Shown one piece after another: positions 6,895-16,139 of a stretch of 41,469 nucleotides of DNA. Numbering within the stretch: position 1 is the first letter of the stretch; each line of letters begins with the position of its first letter. The stretch spans positions 1 to 41,469 of the forward strand of contig NZ_VULX01000024.1 in assembly GCF_009696465.1 (NCBI RefSeq). The letters run 5' to 3'. A program made the position numbers and the translations under genes. The notes under the pieces were generated by a model. The model searched no databases. It saw only the letters and a list, made by a program, of their open reading frames with translations, and was not told the origin of the DNA. The stretch is from Inconstantimicrobium porci (lineage in GTDB: Bacteria; Bacillota; Clostridia; Clostridiales; Clostridiaceae).

Positions 6895-8679
6895 TTATTT
6901 TGCCTCTTCTAATAGAATAACTCCATTTTCATTGGCTTTAAATTTAACTTTGCCGCTTCTAACCTTCGCTGTCTCTCCAGTATAGGCATCTCTTACTTCA
7001 GTACCATCTGCAAACACTGATGATACATTTACTTCAGTCTTATTTTTTGCTCCAATTACGCAGATTACCTTATCTTTGATTCCATCTTTATCATATGTCC
7101 TACTAAATGTGTATGGTGAATCTGATATCTTTTTGTGTTCACCAGCACCAACTGAAATATGAGCTCTTCTAAATCTACCAAGTATCTGCCAGTGCTTTAA
7201 TACTTTTTGATTAATTGAATTCCAGTTCATGTCTCCTCTTAACGCTTGATCTTTATATGGACATTCTTCAAAAGCAAGTGGTCTTGCAGTTTCATCACCA
7301 TAGTAAATCTGTGCAGCTCCTGGAACAAGCATTAGTTCAGTTCCGCCTTCTATAAGATTATCTCTGTCAAACAAAACAGTATCATGTGAAGATATATAAC
7401 TTAATGCATTAAATTTATCACTATGCATCTTCTCTGCATAACTGCTGTAAATCGAATCAAGGTTATCTAAGTTACCTGCCATGCCCTGAAAATCGAAATT
7501 AATAAGTGAATCAAAGCCATTATCGTATTCATCTGTTCTGCCGACTTTATGATCCCATATCTCTCCAGTCATCCAGAAATCTTTGTCATCAATCTTCTTA
7601 GTAGGATTCTTTTCCTTCCATTCCTTAAGTGCTGCTGTACACTGTACTTTTAGTTCCTTCCACACACTTAAATCAACATGTTTTGCTGTATCGCATCTAA
7701 ATGCATCTATTCCATATTCTCTTACCCAATCGCTGATTTCTTTTATAATGTAGTTAGATACTGTTCTCTTTTCTCCAGTCTTCTTAAAGTAATCATCAAG
7801 TGATTTTTCTTCCTTTTCAAGTCGTCCTTCCTTCTGCCACTTTGTTTTCCATAAAGGCGGAATACCTGGGTCATTAGTAGTTTCTGTCTTAAAATCAGGA
7901 AGACCTGACAGACATATAGTCTTATCGTCTCCACTTTCTTCACCTTCATATCCGGCAAATCTCTGTGAAGCTCTCACCCATGCTGGTGACCACCATTTTC
8001 CCCATGATGCTGCATCGCTTTTGTCCATATAACTAAAGTAAGTATCATTTGTAACATTAGATGGATCTCCATAGTAAAAATCTTTCCAGCCATCTTTAAG
8101 CTTACCAAATCCGTATTCATCCATATCCTTTAAAGTTGGATAACCAGCATGATTAACTACTATATCCATAACAACTCTTATACCATGCTTGTGAGCTGTA
8201 TCTACAAATTCCTTAAACTCTTCTTTTGTTCCTACATTACCATCAATATTGCTGTAGTCAAGAACATAGTAGCCATGATATGAGTAAAATCTAAATCCCT
8301 GTCCTGCATAATATCCATGAATCTGTTCAAATGGCGAAGTAATCCATATAGCATTAACACCTAACTCGTTAAAATAACCTTCATTTATTTTTTTAGTTAT
8401 ACCTTTAATATCACCACCATGATAAGTTGATGGCTGTTTCTTGTAATCTGCATTTTCCTTGCCAGATGCATCAAGCTCTCTGCCGTATGAATGGTTATTT
8501 TCTTTATTTCCATCAAAGAATCGGTCTGTAAGTGCAAAGTACACAGTTGCATTGTCCCATGAAAATGGTACTTTAGTATTTGTATCATTTTTATAGTCTT
8601 TTGGTGCACAGCCAAACATAAGTGTGCAGACCATTACAACTGCAATACAAAATGATAGAACTTTATTTCTTTTTTTCAC
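6895..8679 (-). CDS. Lipoprotein alpha-amylase, GH13 (MalS-like)
   Basis: This 594-residue secreted enzyme cleaves alpha-1,4 links in starch or maltodextrins. A lipoprotein signal peptide ends in LMFGC (cysteine at residue 24), so it is tethered outside the membrane. The four GH13 regions are present: GIRVVMDIVVNHAG, GIDAFRCDTAKHV (nucleophile Asp), FWMTGEIWDH (acid Glu) and SSHDTVLFD. The start VYFALTDRFFDGN and the insertion pattern resemble periplasmic MalS of E. coli. A C-terminal beta-domain is present. The start is GTG with GGGGGG 7 nt before. It is separated by 428 bp from the pullulanase gene, so it is likely transcribed alone. It supplies dextrins to the MalQ/pullulanase pathway. Confidence 0.9.
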   Translation of the reverse strand: MKKRNKVLSFCIAVVMVCTLMFGCAPKDYKNDTNTKVPFSWDNATVYFALTDRFFDGNKENNHSYGRELDASGKENADYKKQPSTYHGGDIKGITKKINEGYFNELGVNAIWITSPFEQIHGYYAGQGFRFYSYHGYYVLDYSNIDGNVGTKEEFKEFVDTAHKHGIRVVMDIVVNHAGYPTLKDMDEYGFGKLKDGWKDFYYGDPSNVTNDTYFSYMDKSDAASWGKWWSPAWVRASQRFAGYEGEESGDDKTICLSGLPDFKTETTNDPGIPPLWKTKWQKEGRLEKEEKSLDDYFKKTGEKRTVSNYIIKEISDWVREYGIDAFRCDTAKHVDLSVWKELKVQCTAALKEWKEKNPTKKIDDKDFWMTGEIWDHKVGRTDEYDNGFDSLINFDFQGMAGNLDNLDSIYSSYAEKMHSDKFNALSYISSHDTVLFDRDNLIEGGTELMLVPGAAQIYYGDETARPLAFEECPYKDQALRGDMNWNSINQKVLKHWQILGRFRRAHISVGAGEHKKISDSPYTFSRTYDKDGIKDKVICVIGAKNKTEVNVSSVFADGTEVRDAYTGETAKVRSGKVKFKANENGVILLEEAK

Positions 8680-8928
8680 AATAATCCCCCCAAATTTATT
8701 TGAGCACTCACGGAAACTCCATAAATCCCATGCTTACTCTTTTTACAATTTTATTTTAATAAAATTATCGCTATCTATCTTGTAAAAATGCGACATCATT
8801 TAATGCTGTTCTTTTTGCCTGTGGACTTGTCACTATAGAGAATATTCTAACTTATACCCAATAAAATATAGAACTTCATTTCATCTGCTCATCAAATAAG
8901 AATTCTTTACCAATGTAAAAGGTATGGA
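8680..8928. other. Intergenic region upstream of amylase
   Basis: This stretch must contain the amylase promoter on the reverse strand. No confident -35/-10 pair, LacI-type palindrome or small gene was recognised. The only clear element is the GGGGGG ribosome binding site next to the GTG start. The following 8929-9040 is a structured repeat. Confidence 0.4.
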
Positions 8929-9040
8929 GTATAATGTATAATTTCGGATTAAACAATACAGAGGTTTGGCGATATCCTCCATTAATATAGAAATTTATGA
9001 TGCTACGCTCATGAATTTCAACCTGAATTATACATTATAC
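8929..9040. repeat. 112-bp structured repeat with terminal inverted repeats
   Basis: GTATAATGTATAATTTCGG (8929-8947) is matched inverted by CCTGAATTATACATTATAC (9022-9040), 17 of 19 positions. Inside are two further hairpins: GAGG/CCTC (8961-8979) and AAATTTATGA/TCATGAATTT (8991-9018). The second hairpin and its right flank resemble the hairpin at 6796-6841. No coding frame is present. It could be a MITE-like non-autonomous element, a REP-like palindrome or a structured RNA. No target duplication was established. Confidence 0.6.
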
Positions 9041-9107
9041 ATTAATTCATTGAATATCATTTTACTTAATAGTTCATTTAATATACTTGAAATAATGTGA
9101 ATAAAGT

Positions 9108-11087
9108 TTATTTACTAAGTACATAGCAGCAGTGTGCAGGTACTTTTATTTCGTTGCTGTCTATGTGGACAAGTTCTTCACATCCGCTCTTGTCTCCATT
9201 AACAATTAATGACCAGTCTGCTTCTTCAACATTAACTTTTATTTCAAACTCGTTTGCATTATATATTATAAGTACCTTATTGTATATGTCATCAATATTG
9301 AAATTATTGATTATATAAGCAACAACATTGTTGTTTTGAAAGTTTATACCTTTCTTTAAAAATACAAGATTCTTTCTTATATCGTCAGCGCTATTCATAT
9401 GGAATAGTTTATGAGTTTTTCTTAATTTGATTAATCCCTTATAATAATCAACCATATCTTTGTTTTCATTCATTCTTTCCCAGTCCAGGCTGTTCACATA
9501 ATCTGATGAATTGTAGCTGTTCTCGACAATATTACCACTTTCATCTTTTTTAGTTCTCATGAATTCCTCTCCAGACTGAAAGAATGGTATTCCCTGGCAC
9601 GTAAATATAATTGCAGCAGAAAGCTTATTTAATTTTGCAATTTCTTCTAAGGACTTCCCCTCATTTGTTAGTAATAGCTTATCAAATAAAGTATTATTAT
9701 CATGTGCTGATGTATAATTTATTACCTGGTAAGGTTCATTAGCCCATGGACCGTCGCTGTAAATTACATTCGAATAATTTATGTCTTCATGCTGTACTGA
9801 TGCAGTAACAGCAAACTTTATAGTATCCTCAAGATTTTCTTTTCCACTAATAAAACCTTTTTCATACTTATTAAATACATGTCCTTTAATTCCATCCCTG
9901 ATGTCATCACTAAAGGAACCTATCTGCATATTTCCAAACTTAGTTGTATTACTCTTGAAGCATCCATAATCATATGCTAAAGTACTGCTGCCACCATTCC
10001 ATCCTTCACCATACAGTATTATTGACTTGTCAATTTTATCAAGTTCACATCTAACTTCTTTTAATGTATCTATATCTAATACCCCCATTAAATCAAATCT
10101 AAAGCCATCTATGTGGTATTCTTTTGCCCAGTAAACTAGCGAATCAACAATAAACTTTCTAACCATTTTTCTCTCAGAAGCAATTTCATTACCACATGCT
10201 GAACCATTAGAAAAACTTCCATCCTGATTCTGTCTATAGTAATAATTAGGTACAGCTAAATTCAAATTTGAGTCTTTTGACTTATAGGTATGGTTGTATA
10301 CAACATCCATCACAACTCTTATTCCTGATTCATGTAATTTAAGCACCATCTCTTTAACTTCTTTTATTCTTTTTTCTGCCCTAAAAGGATCTGAAGAATA
10401 TGAACCTTCTGGTACATTAAAATTCTGTGGATCATATCCCCAATTGTATTGTTTCTTTTCTGGTTCAGACTCATCTACTGTTATATAATCTTCAATTGGC
10501 AGAAGATGCACATGTGTAATTCCTAGACTTATAACATAATCAAGTCCTGTTTTTATATCAGTACCTGGTATTCTTGTATTTCTTTCAGCAACTCCGCTGT
10601 ACTTTCCTTTATACTTATCCTTTACCCCTGAATTCTCATTGATTGAAAAATCCCTTACATGTATTTCATATATTACTGAATCAGTAGCATCCTTTAGTAC
10701 TGGTTTAACGTCATCCTTCCAGCCTTCAGGATTTGTTGCTTCCAAATCAACTACCATAGCCCTTTTACCATTTACTCCTACAGCTTTCGCATAAGGATCA
10801 ACTACTTCACTTTCAACATCATCGTTTGTAACAAGGTAGTTATAATAAATTCCGCTGAGGTCACCTTTAATTGTAACATGCCATATACCATCATCTTCTT
10901 CAAACCTCATAGAAACTGTCTTTTGAATATTGCTTTCAAAATCAAGACCGTCCCTGTTATATAACGCTAGTTTTACATCCTGCGCTAATGGAGCCCATAA
11001 AATAAATCTTGTTTCTTCCTTTGAATATAAAGCTCCAAGTTTACCATCATAATTGTCTAGTTTTCCATAAATCTCATTTAAATTCAT
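9108..11087 (-). CDS. pulA: Type I pullulanase, GH13_14
   Basis: This 659-residue cytosolic enzyme hydrolyses alpha-1,6 branches in pullulan and glycogen-derived dextrins. An N-terminal CBM48-like domain (about residues 15-110, TRFILWAPLAQDVKLALYN) precedes the GH13 barrel. The type I pullulanase signature YNWGYDPQNFN is present, followed by IRVVMDVVYNHTY, DGFRFDLMGVLD (nucleophile), LYGEGWNGG (acid) and YTSAHDNNTLFD. There is no signal peptide. AAGGGGA precedes the ATG. It lies 27 nt after the debranching enzyme gene and is the last gene of the operon. Having both this enzyme and a GH133 debrancher suggests two routes for branch removal. Confidence 0.93.
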   Translation of the reverse strand: MNLNEIYGKLDNYDGKLGALYSKEETRFILWAPLAQDVKLALYNRDGLDFESNIQKTVSMRFEEDDGIWHVTIKGDLSGIYYNYLVTNDDVESEVVDPYAKAVGVNGKRAMVVDLEATNPEGWKDDVKPVLKDATDSVIYEIHVRDFSINENSGVKDKYKGKYSGVAERNTRIPGTDIKTGLDYVISLGITHVHLLPIEDYITVDESEPEKKQYNWGYDPQNFNVPEGSYSSDPFRAEKRIKEVKEMVLKLHESGIRVVMDVVYNHTYKSKDSNLNLAVPNYYYRQNQDGSFSNGSACGNEIASERKMVRKFIVDSLVYWAKEYHIDGFRFDLMGVLDIDTLKEVRCELDKIDKSIILYGEGWNGGSSTLAYDYGCFKSNTTKFGNMQIGSFSDDIRDGIKGHVFNKYEKGFISGKENLEDTIKFAVTASVQHEDINYSNVIYSDGPWANEPYQVINYTSAHDNNTLFDKLLLTNEGKSLEEIAKLNKLSAAIIFTCQGIPFFQSGEEFMRTKKDESGNIVENSYNSSDYVNSLDWERMNENKDMVDYYKGLIKLRKTHKLFHMNSADDIRKNLVFLKKGINFQNNNVVAYIINNFNIDDIYNKVLIIYNANEFEIKVNVEEADWSLIVNGDKSGCEELVHIDSNEIKVPAHCCYVLSK

Positions 11088-11114
11088 CTAAATTCCCCTT
11101 TCATATTATTCTCC

Positions 11115-13136
11115 TTAGTTTTTACTGCTGTAATTATAAACATCATTTACGTAACATCTTAGTACTTCAGCAACACTCCATGCCTGTGAATAACATCCCC
11201 TGCTAGTACATGAATAATCGCCATCAAATATTTCAGCAATTCCATTTATACAACCATCATTAAGATGATCTTCAAATACTTCGCACATCTCTCTTGCCTT
11301 TTCTACTGCTACTTTACTATGATTATTAACTTTACAATATGCAGTAATAAATGGTCCTATTAAAAATCCCCATGTTGTTCCCATGTGATATGCTCTGTCT
11401 CTGTCAAAAAGCTTACCTATATATGACTTTTTAAATCTGCTATCCATAAATGATAGCGATCTAAGTCCATATGTTGAATACAAATGCTTAGATACCACAT
11501 CTACTACACTTTTTTCTTTTTCTTTATCAAGAATTGAGAATGGCAGTGATACAGCCCATATCTGATTAGGTCTAATAGAATCATCATTTTCATCAACTAC
11601 GTCGAATAAACATTGTTTTTTTTCGTTCCAATATTTCTTATTAAAAGATTCTTTTACCTTCTTGCTTAATTTTACATATTTATTACCATTTTGTCCAAAT
11701 TTCTCACTTAATTCAGCCATTATTTTTAGTGCATTATACCAAAGAGCATTTATCTCAACAGGCTTGCCATGTCTTGGTGTTACTACGTAATCTCCAACCC
11801 TTACATCCATCCATGTTACCTGGTCAAGACCATCACCTGCATGTATAAGTCCATCCTCATCCATTCCAATTGAAAAATCAGTTCCATTCGAATATGCCTC
11901 AAATATTTCAATCAGCTTTGGATAAATATTTTCTTTTATGAATTTGTAATCTTCTTCTTTGCCTGTATACTGAAGATATTTATATGCAGCTTGGAAGTAC
12001 CACAATGACGCATCAACTGTATTGTATCCTGGTTCTGTATTCTTATCTGGAAATACATTTGGTACAAGACCATTTTTTATATACTTGGCAAATGACATAA
12101 GTATTTCTCTGGCATCCTGAAATCTCTTTGTCACAAGAACCAGTCCTTCAAATGAAATCATTGTATCTCTGCCCCAGTCAGTAAACCATGGAAAACCTGC
12201 AAGCACTGTCTTAAGTCCTGTACTTTTCCTAGCTACTACAAAATGATCTGCTGCTTTTACAAGATTATCAGCAAAACTGTCATTGTATCCTGCATTCTTT
12301 ACTATTCTTTCTGCTCTGTCTTTATATTCCTGCAATATTTCAAATCCACTCTTATCATCAAGTCCATCAACTGTGCATTTTACATAGAATCTTTTATGCT
12401 CATTTGGTTTTAAGTCAACACGTACTTCATATGGTGTAAAATGATTATCTACTCCAAGGAATCCAGTTCTGTTATCTATCATATAATAATTATTTTCTTC
12501 TATAATATAGTTCGGTGTTGCCATGTTTACAGGAAAAAGTGATCTATCAATAAATTCGCCATCTGACATCATAAAATCAATGTTTACGTCTTGATTTTTT
12601 TCAGGTACAAGTCTAAGTGTCTTCTCACTCTTTGAGACATTGAATCTCAAATCAGCCTTTTCTGTAACATCCCCTGCTGGACGATAATTAAATAAAGGAA
12701 CTATAGTAAGTTCTGCTTCATCAGACCCATTTGTAATGTCATAACATATAGCTACAGTGTTTTTACCATACTCTACAGCTATACTTTTCTTTAATTTTAT
12801 GTTTTCAACTTCATATATATATTGTGGAACAGAATCAAATATAAATCTTTGCAAATACCTCTGTCCATTTTTTTCATAATTTATGTACTGCTGTGATGTA
12901 AGATCATACTCTCTGTTACCAACCCTTATTTGCTCCTGAGTTCTGGCTAATACAAAATACCTGTTTACTGGCGGATTTAAAGATGCAATTAAATATCCAT
13001 GAAAAGACATGGCTGCTCCACCAGGCACTGTATTATTCGCATATCCTCCAATACCATTTCCAATCATCCATGATAATTCATTACCCTGCTCTATTGTTTT
13101 CCATTGTCCTCTTCCAAACTTATATATACCCTCCAT
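11115..13136 (-). CDS. Glycogen debranching enzyme / amylo-alpha-1,6-glucosidase (GH133 type)
   Basis: This 673-residue cytosolic protein has an N-terminal GDE_N beta-sandwich (about residues 15-230: NELSWMIGNGIGGYANNTVP) and a C-terminal (alpha/alpha)6 barrel with AGFPWFTDWGRDTMISFEGL, typical of bacterial archaeal-type debranching enzymes. It removes alpha-1,6-linked glucose from limit dextrins after MalQ-type transfer. I place the start at 13136 (MEGIYKFGRGQW), because AAGGGGTG sits 8 nt before it; a start 24 nt further upstream has no ribosome binding site. The 151-bp gap to malQ has no clear terminator, so co-transcription is likely. Confidence 0.88.
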   Translation of the reverse strand: MEGIYKFGRGQWKTIEQGNELSWMIGNGIGGYANNTVPGGAAMSFHGYLIASLNPPVNRYFVLARTQEQIRVGNREYDLTSQQYINYEKNGQRYLQRFIFDSVPQYIYEVENIKLKKSIAVEYGKNTVAICYDITNGSDEAELTIVPLFNYRPAGDVTEKADLRFNVSKSEKTLRLVPEKNQDVNIDFMMSDGEFIDRSLFPVNMATPNYIIEENNYYMIDNRTGFLGVDNHFTPYEVRVDLKPNEHKRFYVKCTVDGLDDKSGFEILQEYKDRAERIVKNAGYNDSFADNLVKAADHFVVARKSTGLKTVLAGFPWFTDWGRDTMISFEGLVLVTKRFQDAREILMSFAKYIKNGLVPNVFPDKNTEPGYNTVDASLWYFQAAYKYLQYTGKEEDYKFIKENIYPKLIEIFEAYSNGTDFSIGMDEDGLIHAGDGLDQVTWMDVRVGDYVVTPRHGKPVEINALWYNALKIMAELSEKFGQNGNKYVKLSKKVKESFNKKYWNEKKQCLFDVVDENDDSIRPNQIWAVSLPFSILDKEKEKSVVDVVSKHLYSTYGLRSLSFMDSRFKKSYIGKLFDRDRAYHMGTTWGFLIGPFITAYCKVNNHSKVAVEKAREMCEVFEDHLNDGCINGIAEIFDGDYSCTSRGCYSQAWSVAEVLRCYVNDVYNYSSKN

Positions 13137-13287
13137 AATTAATTCACCCCTTATTAACATTAAAAATCAAAGTAATAAATGCCCAACACTCTATAATCTG
13201 CACTATAGGACATTAAATATTTGTCTAATTAACAAAAGCATTCCTAATCTAGCATATTCCTTGAGCATTGAGCATTTTAGTTATATT

Positions 13288-14775
13288 TTATTTGCATCTT
13301 CCATAAGTTTTTGTAAGATGATAAATTCTGTTTGCTAGTCTATCAGTAAGAACGTCATCTTTCATTCTCCACTGCCAGTTTCCTCCTAATGTAGAAGGTG
13401 TATTCATTCTAGCTTCATTGTTAAGATTTAAAAAGTCTTGCATTAATGCTATAGAAGTTTTCCCTATGCTTGACCAAACAGTTCTAATAAATCCCCAGTT
13501 ATAACCTTCTTTTTTTGTTAAACTGCAGTATTTTTTTGCATACTTTGCTGCTTCACGATTTACTGGATTTTCAAGCCATCCTCTTACAGTTTCATTATCA
13601 TGAGTTCCTGTATAAACTATGCAGTTACTTTCTTCATAGTTATGAGGAAGATCAGGTGAATCTGATGAACCAAATCCAAACTGAAGTACTTTCATACCTG
13701 GAAACCCTGTACATTTTCTAAACTCTCTGACCTCATCTGTCATAAAGCCAAGGTCTTCAGCTATAACATTAATTTCGCCAAGTTCTTTCTTTATGGTATC
13801 AAATAGTTTATTTGCAGGGCCTTTAACCCATTTTCCATTTTTAGCAGTATCATCACCTGCTGGAATTGACCAATAAGATTCAAAGCCTCTGAAATGATCA
13901 ATTCTTAATACATCATATAATTTAAGACTTTCTCTTACTCTTGAAACCCACCATTCATAATTAGTATCCTCTAGATACTCCCAATCATAAATTGGATTTC
14001 CCCATAACTGCCCATCATCTGAAAATGCATCAGGAGGACATCCTGCAACCCTTATTGTATCTAATGTCTTCTTATCAAAAAGAAATGCATCAGGATTCGC
14101 CCAACAATCTGCACTATCTTCGGCAACATAAATTGGGATATCACCAATAATCTCAATTCCCTGATCATTTACATATTTTTTAAGCTTATTCCATTGTTTA
14201 AAGAAGTGATACTGAAGGAAGCACCAATATTCTATTTCATCACTAAGCTGATCCTTGTAACGTTTAACTGCTTCCGGTTCTCTTCTCTTAATGTCATCGT
14301 CCCATTCCTTCCAGCTCTTAAGTTCAAAAGTCCCCTTTATGGCCATATACAATGCGTAATCATCAAGCCAGAATGACTGTTCCTGTTTAAAAGCTTTAAG
14401 CTCGTCTACATTTTTTTCTTTACCATTTTCGTAAGCTTTTCTTAAAACTTTCATCTTTTCAGTGAAAATAAGGCTATAATCTATTTTTTCCTTATTATCA
14501 CCCCAGAAAATTTCTTCATAATCTTTCTTACTTAACAATCCTTCTTCGGCAAGTATATCAAAGTCTATGAAATATGGATTTCCTGCAAATGCTGAAAATG
14601 ATTGATATGGTGAATCACCATAACTAGTCTGACCAAGTGGAAGTATCTGCCAATACTTCTGACCAGCCTTCTTTAAAAAATCTGCAAATTCATATGCTTC
14701 TTTTCCGAATGTACCTATTCCATAATTCCCCGGTAATGAAGCTATATGCATTAAAATACCACTACCCCTATTCAT
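13288..14775 (-). CDS. malQ: 4-alpha-glucanotransferase (amylomaltase), GH77
   Basis: This 495-residue enzyme transfers maltodextrin segments and releases glucose. The GH77 marks are ASLPGNYGIGTFG near the N-terminus, YGDSPYQSFSAFAGNPYFID, RIDHFRGFESYW (nucleophile Asp), VIAEDLGFMTDEVREF (acid Glu) and YTGTHDNETVRGW (transition-state Asp). I choose ATG 14775 (MNRGSGILMH), since AGAGGTG lies 6 nt before it; an in-frame GTG nine bases earlier is part of that ribosome binding site. It is 36 nt after the LacI-type regulator gene, indicating an operon. Confidence 0.93.
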   Translation of the reverse strand: MNRGSGILMHIASLPGNYGIGTFGKEAYEFADFLKKAGQKYWQILPLGQTSYGDSPYQSFSAFAGNPYFIDFDILAEEGLLSKKDYEEIFWGDNKEKIDYSLIFTEKMKVLRKAYENGKEKNVDELKAFKQEQSFWLDDYALYMAIKGTFELKSWKEWDDDIKRREPEAVKRYKDQLSDEIEYWCFLQYHFFKQWNKLKKYVNDQGIEIIGDIPIYVAEDSADCWANPDAFLFDKKTLDTIRVAGCPPDAFSDDGQLWGNPIYDWEYLEDTNYEWWVSRVRESLKLYDVLRIDHFRGFESYWSIPAGDDTAKNGKWVKGPANKLFDTIKKELGEINVIAEDLGFMTDEVREFRKCTGFPGMKVLQFGFGSSDSPDLPHNYEESNCIVYTGTHDNETVRGWLENPVNREAAKYAKKYCSLTKKEGYNWGFIRTVWSSIGKTSIALMQDFLNLNNEARMNTPSTLGGNWQWRMKDDVLTDRLANRIYHLTKTYGRCK

Positions 14776-14811
14776 AATATACACCTCTACTTTTATTGTT
14801 TTGAAAAATAC

Positions 14812-15825
14812 TTAAAGTATTTTATTACAAGATTCTCTTTTAATTAATTTAGTATCTAATAATATATGTTCATTTTCTGTTTCATTTTTTATGAGGCTTA
14901 ATAATAATTTTGCACTTGTTTCTGCCATAAGCTTTCTTGGCTGCTTAACTGTTGTAATCGCTGGAGTATAAAACTTACTGTAATCAAGGCCATCAAAACC
15001 TACTAATGATATATCTTTTCCCAGTTTAAGATTACTATCAACTACAGCTCTTGCACATCCAACAGCCATAATGTCTGATAATGCAAATATAGCAGTAACA
15101 TCATTATCTTCCTGTAATAACTTTTTTGTAACCTCGTAAGACTTTTCACTTTCATATTCTCCTACGAGAATATACTCTTCTTTTAAGTTAATGTTATGTT
15201 CAGCAAGAGCCTTTTTATATCCATTAAATCTCCACCATGTAGCTCCCATATCATCATCCTTTCCTAGAATGATAGCTATATTTTTATGACCTAATTCTAT
15301 AAGATAACTAGTAGCTTCATATGCTGCTTTCACATTATCAATACCTACAGAAGAATAAGTTTTCTTACCAAGCTTTGAAACTGTATTAACAGATGTTAAA
15401 ACTACAGGTATATTTAATGATGAGAAACTTTCATCTGTTAAATCTATAAAATTTCCACCTAAGCATATTACTCCTCGAAGCTTCTTTTCATTTGAAAATG
15501 ATATTATATTATCAACATCTTGATATATTTTATAATCGCCTTGTTCATATAACATTGAATATCCTGCCGAAGCAATAATACTACCAATAATATTAATCAT
15601 TTCATAGAAAAATGGATTATAAATACCTTTTACTAATAGTCCAATATAGTTTGTATTCGCTTTTTTCAATACTCTTGCACTATTATTCGGTATGTAATTA
15701 TATTCTTCTATAATTTTTAGCACCTTTTCTCTAGTACTGACTTTAACATCGGGATGATTATTTATCACCCTTGATACTGTACTAACGCCAACACCAGCTA
15801 TATCAGCTATATCTCTAATATTCAT
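14812..15825 (-). CDS. LacI-family regulator of maltodextrin/glycogen genes (MalR-like)
   Basis: This 337-residue repressor has an N-terminal helix-turn-helix plus hinge (IRDIADIAGVGVSTVSRVIN, then STREKVLKIIEEYNYIPN) and a periplasmic-binding-like effector domain (NYIGLLVKGIYNPFF to ISLVGFDGLDYSKFYTP). It heads the malQ-debrancher-pulA operon, so maltose or a dextrin derivative is the likely inducer. I prefer the start MNIRDIA at 15825, with GGTG 6 nt upstream; an ATG four codons earlier (15837) is possible but lacks a ribosome binding site. A LacI-type operator directly downstream of a TATAAT in its promoter suggests autorepression. Confidence 0.88.
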   Translation of the reverse strand: MNIRDIADIAGVGVSTVSRVINNHPDVKVSTREKVLKIIEEYNYIPNNSARVLKKANTNYIGLLVKGIYNPFFYEMINIIGSIIASAGYSMLYEQGDYKIYQDVDNIISFSNEKKLRGVICLGGNFIDLTDESFSSLNIPVVLTSVNTVSKLGKKTYSSVGIDNVKAAYEATSYLIELGHKNIAIILGKDDDMGATWWRFNGYKKALAEHNINLKEEYILVGEYESEKSYEVTKKLLQEDNDVTAIFALSDIMAVGCARAVVDSNLKLGKDISLVGFDGLDYSKFYTPAITTVKQPRKLMAETSAKLLLSLIKNETENEHILLDTKLIKRESCNKIL

Positions 15826-15856
15826 CCTATTCACCATCGATTTTTTGGAATTTTAC

Positions 15857-15876
15857 CGGTATCGTTACCATTATAA
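15857..15876 (-). promoter_or_regulatory. Promoter -10 and LacI-type operator of the mal operon
   Basis: On the reverse strand TATAAT (15875-15870) is followed immediately by GGTAACGATACC (15869-15858), a near-perfect palindrome (GGTAWCGWTACC) with the central CG typical of LacI-family operators. An operator at this position would cover the transcription start. A good -35 was not evident (ATTAAA at the right distance). Confidence 0.65.
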
Positions 15877-15925
15877 TTCATATAGCAATTATTTTAATAT
15901 TTATATATTATATTGTATTACTATC

Positions 15926-16129
15926 TTAATTATTATATATAATCTTCCTTAAACTACATAAAATTCGAAAAGACACTTTGTTAATTAATCCTTTTATTCT
16001 AAAAATTGCAATAGATATAAGAGCTAGAGCTATATATCCATATGTCAGAAGATTTTTCTGCTGTATGTTTAACAGCACATTTCCACGTTTTAGCCTTAAT
16101 ATCTTGACTTTCCCCCTCATATAACTCAA
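15926..16129 (-). CDS. Small hypothetical membrane ORF, possibly gene debris
   Basis: This open frame of up to 67 codons has a hydrophobic stretch (YGYIALALISIAIF) followed by a basic tail. GAGGGGG occurs inside the frame near 16113-16119 rather than before the first ATG, and the codons nearest that site are not starts. I do not recognise the product. It may be the degenerate C-terminal anchor or helix of a lost protein, since it lies in a tract that has clearly lost its genes. Confidence 0.25.
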   Translation of the reverse strand: MSYMRGKVKILRLKRGNVLLNIQQKNLLTYGYIALALISIAIFRIKGLINKVSFRILCSLRKIIYNN

Positions 16130-16139
16130 CTATTCTTTA

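Noticed and set aside
9041-9107. Terminator after pullulanase
   Set aside because: Only a short AATAAA/TTTATT match is seen, with no GC in the stem.
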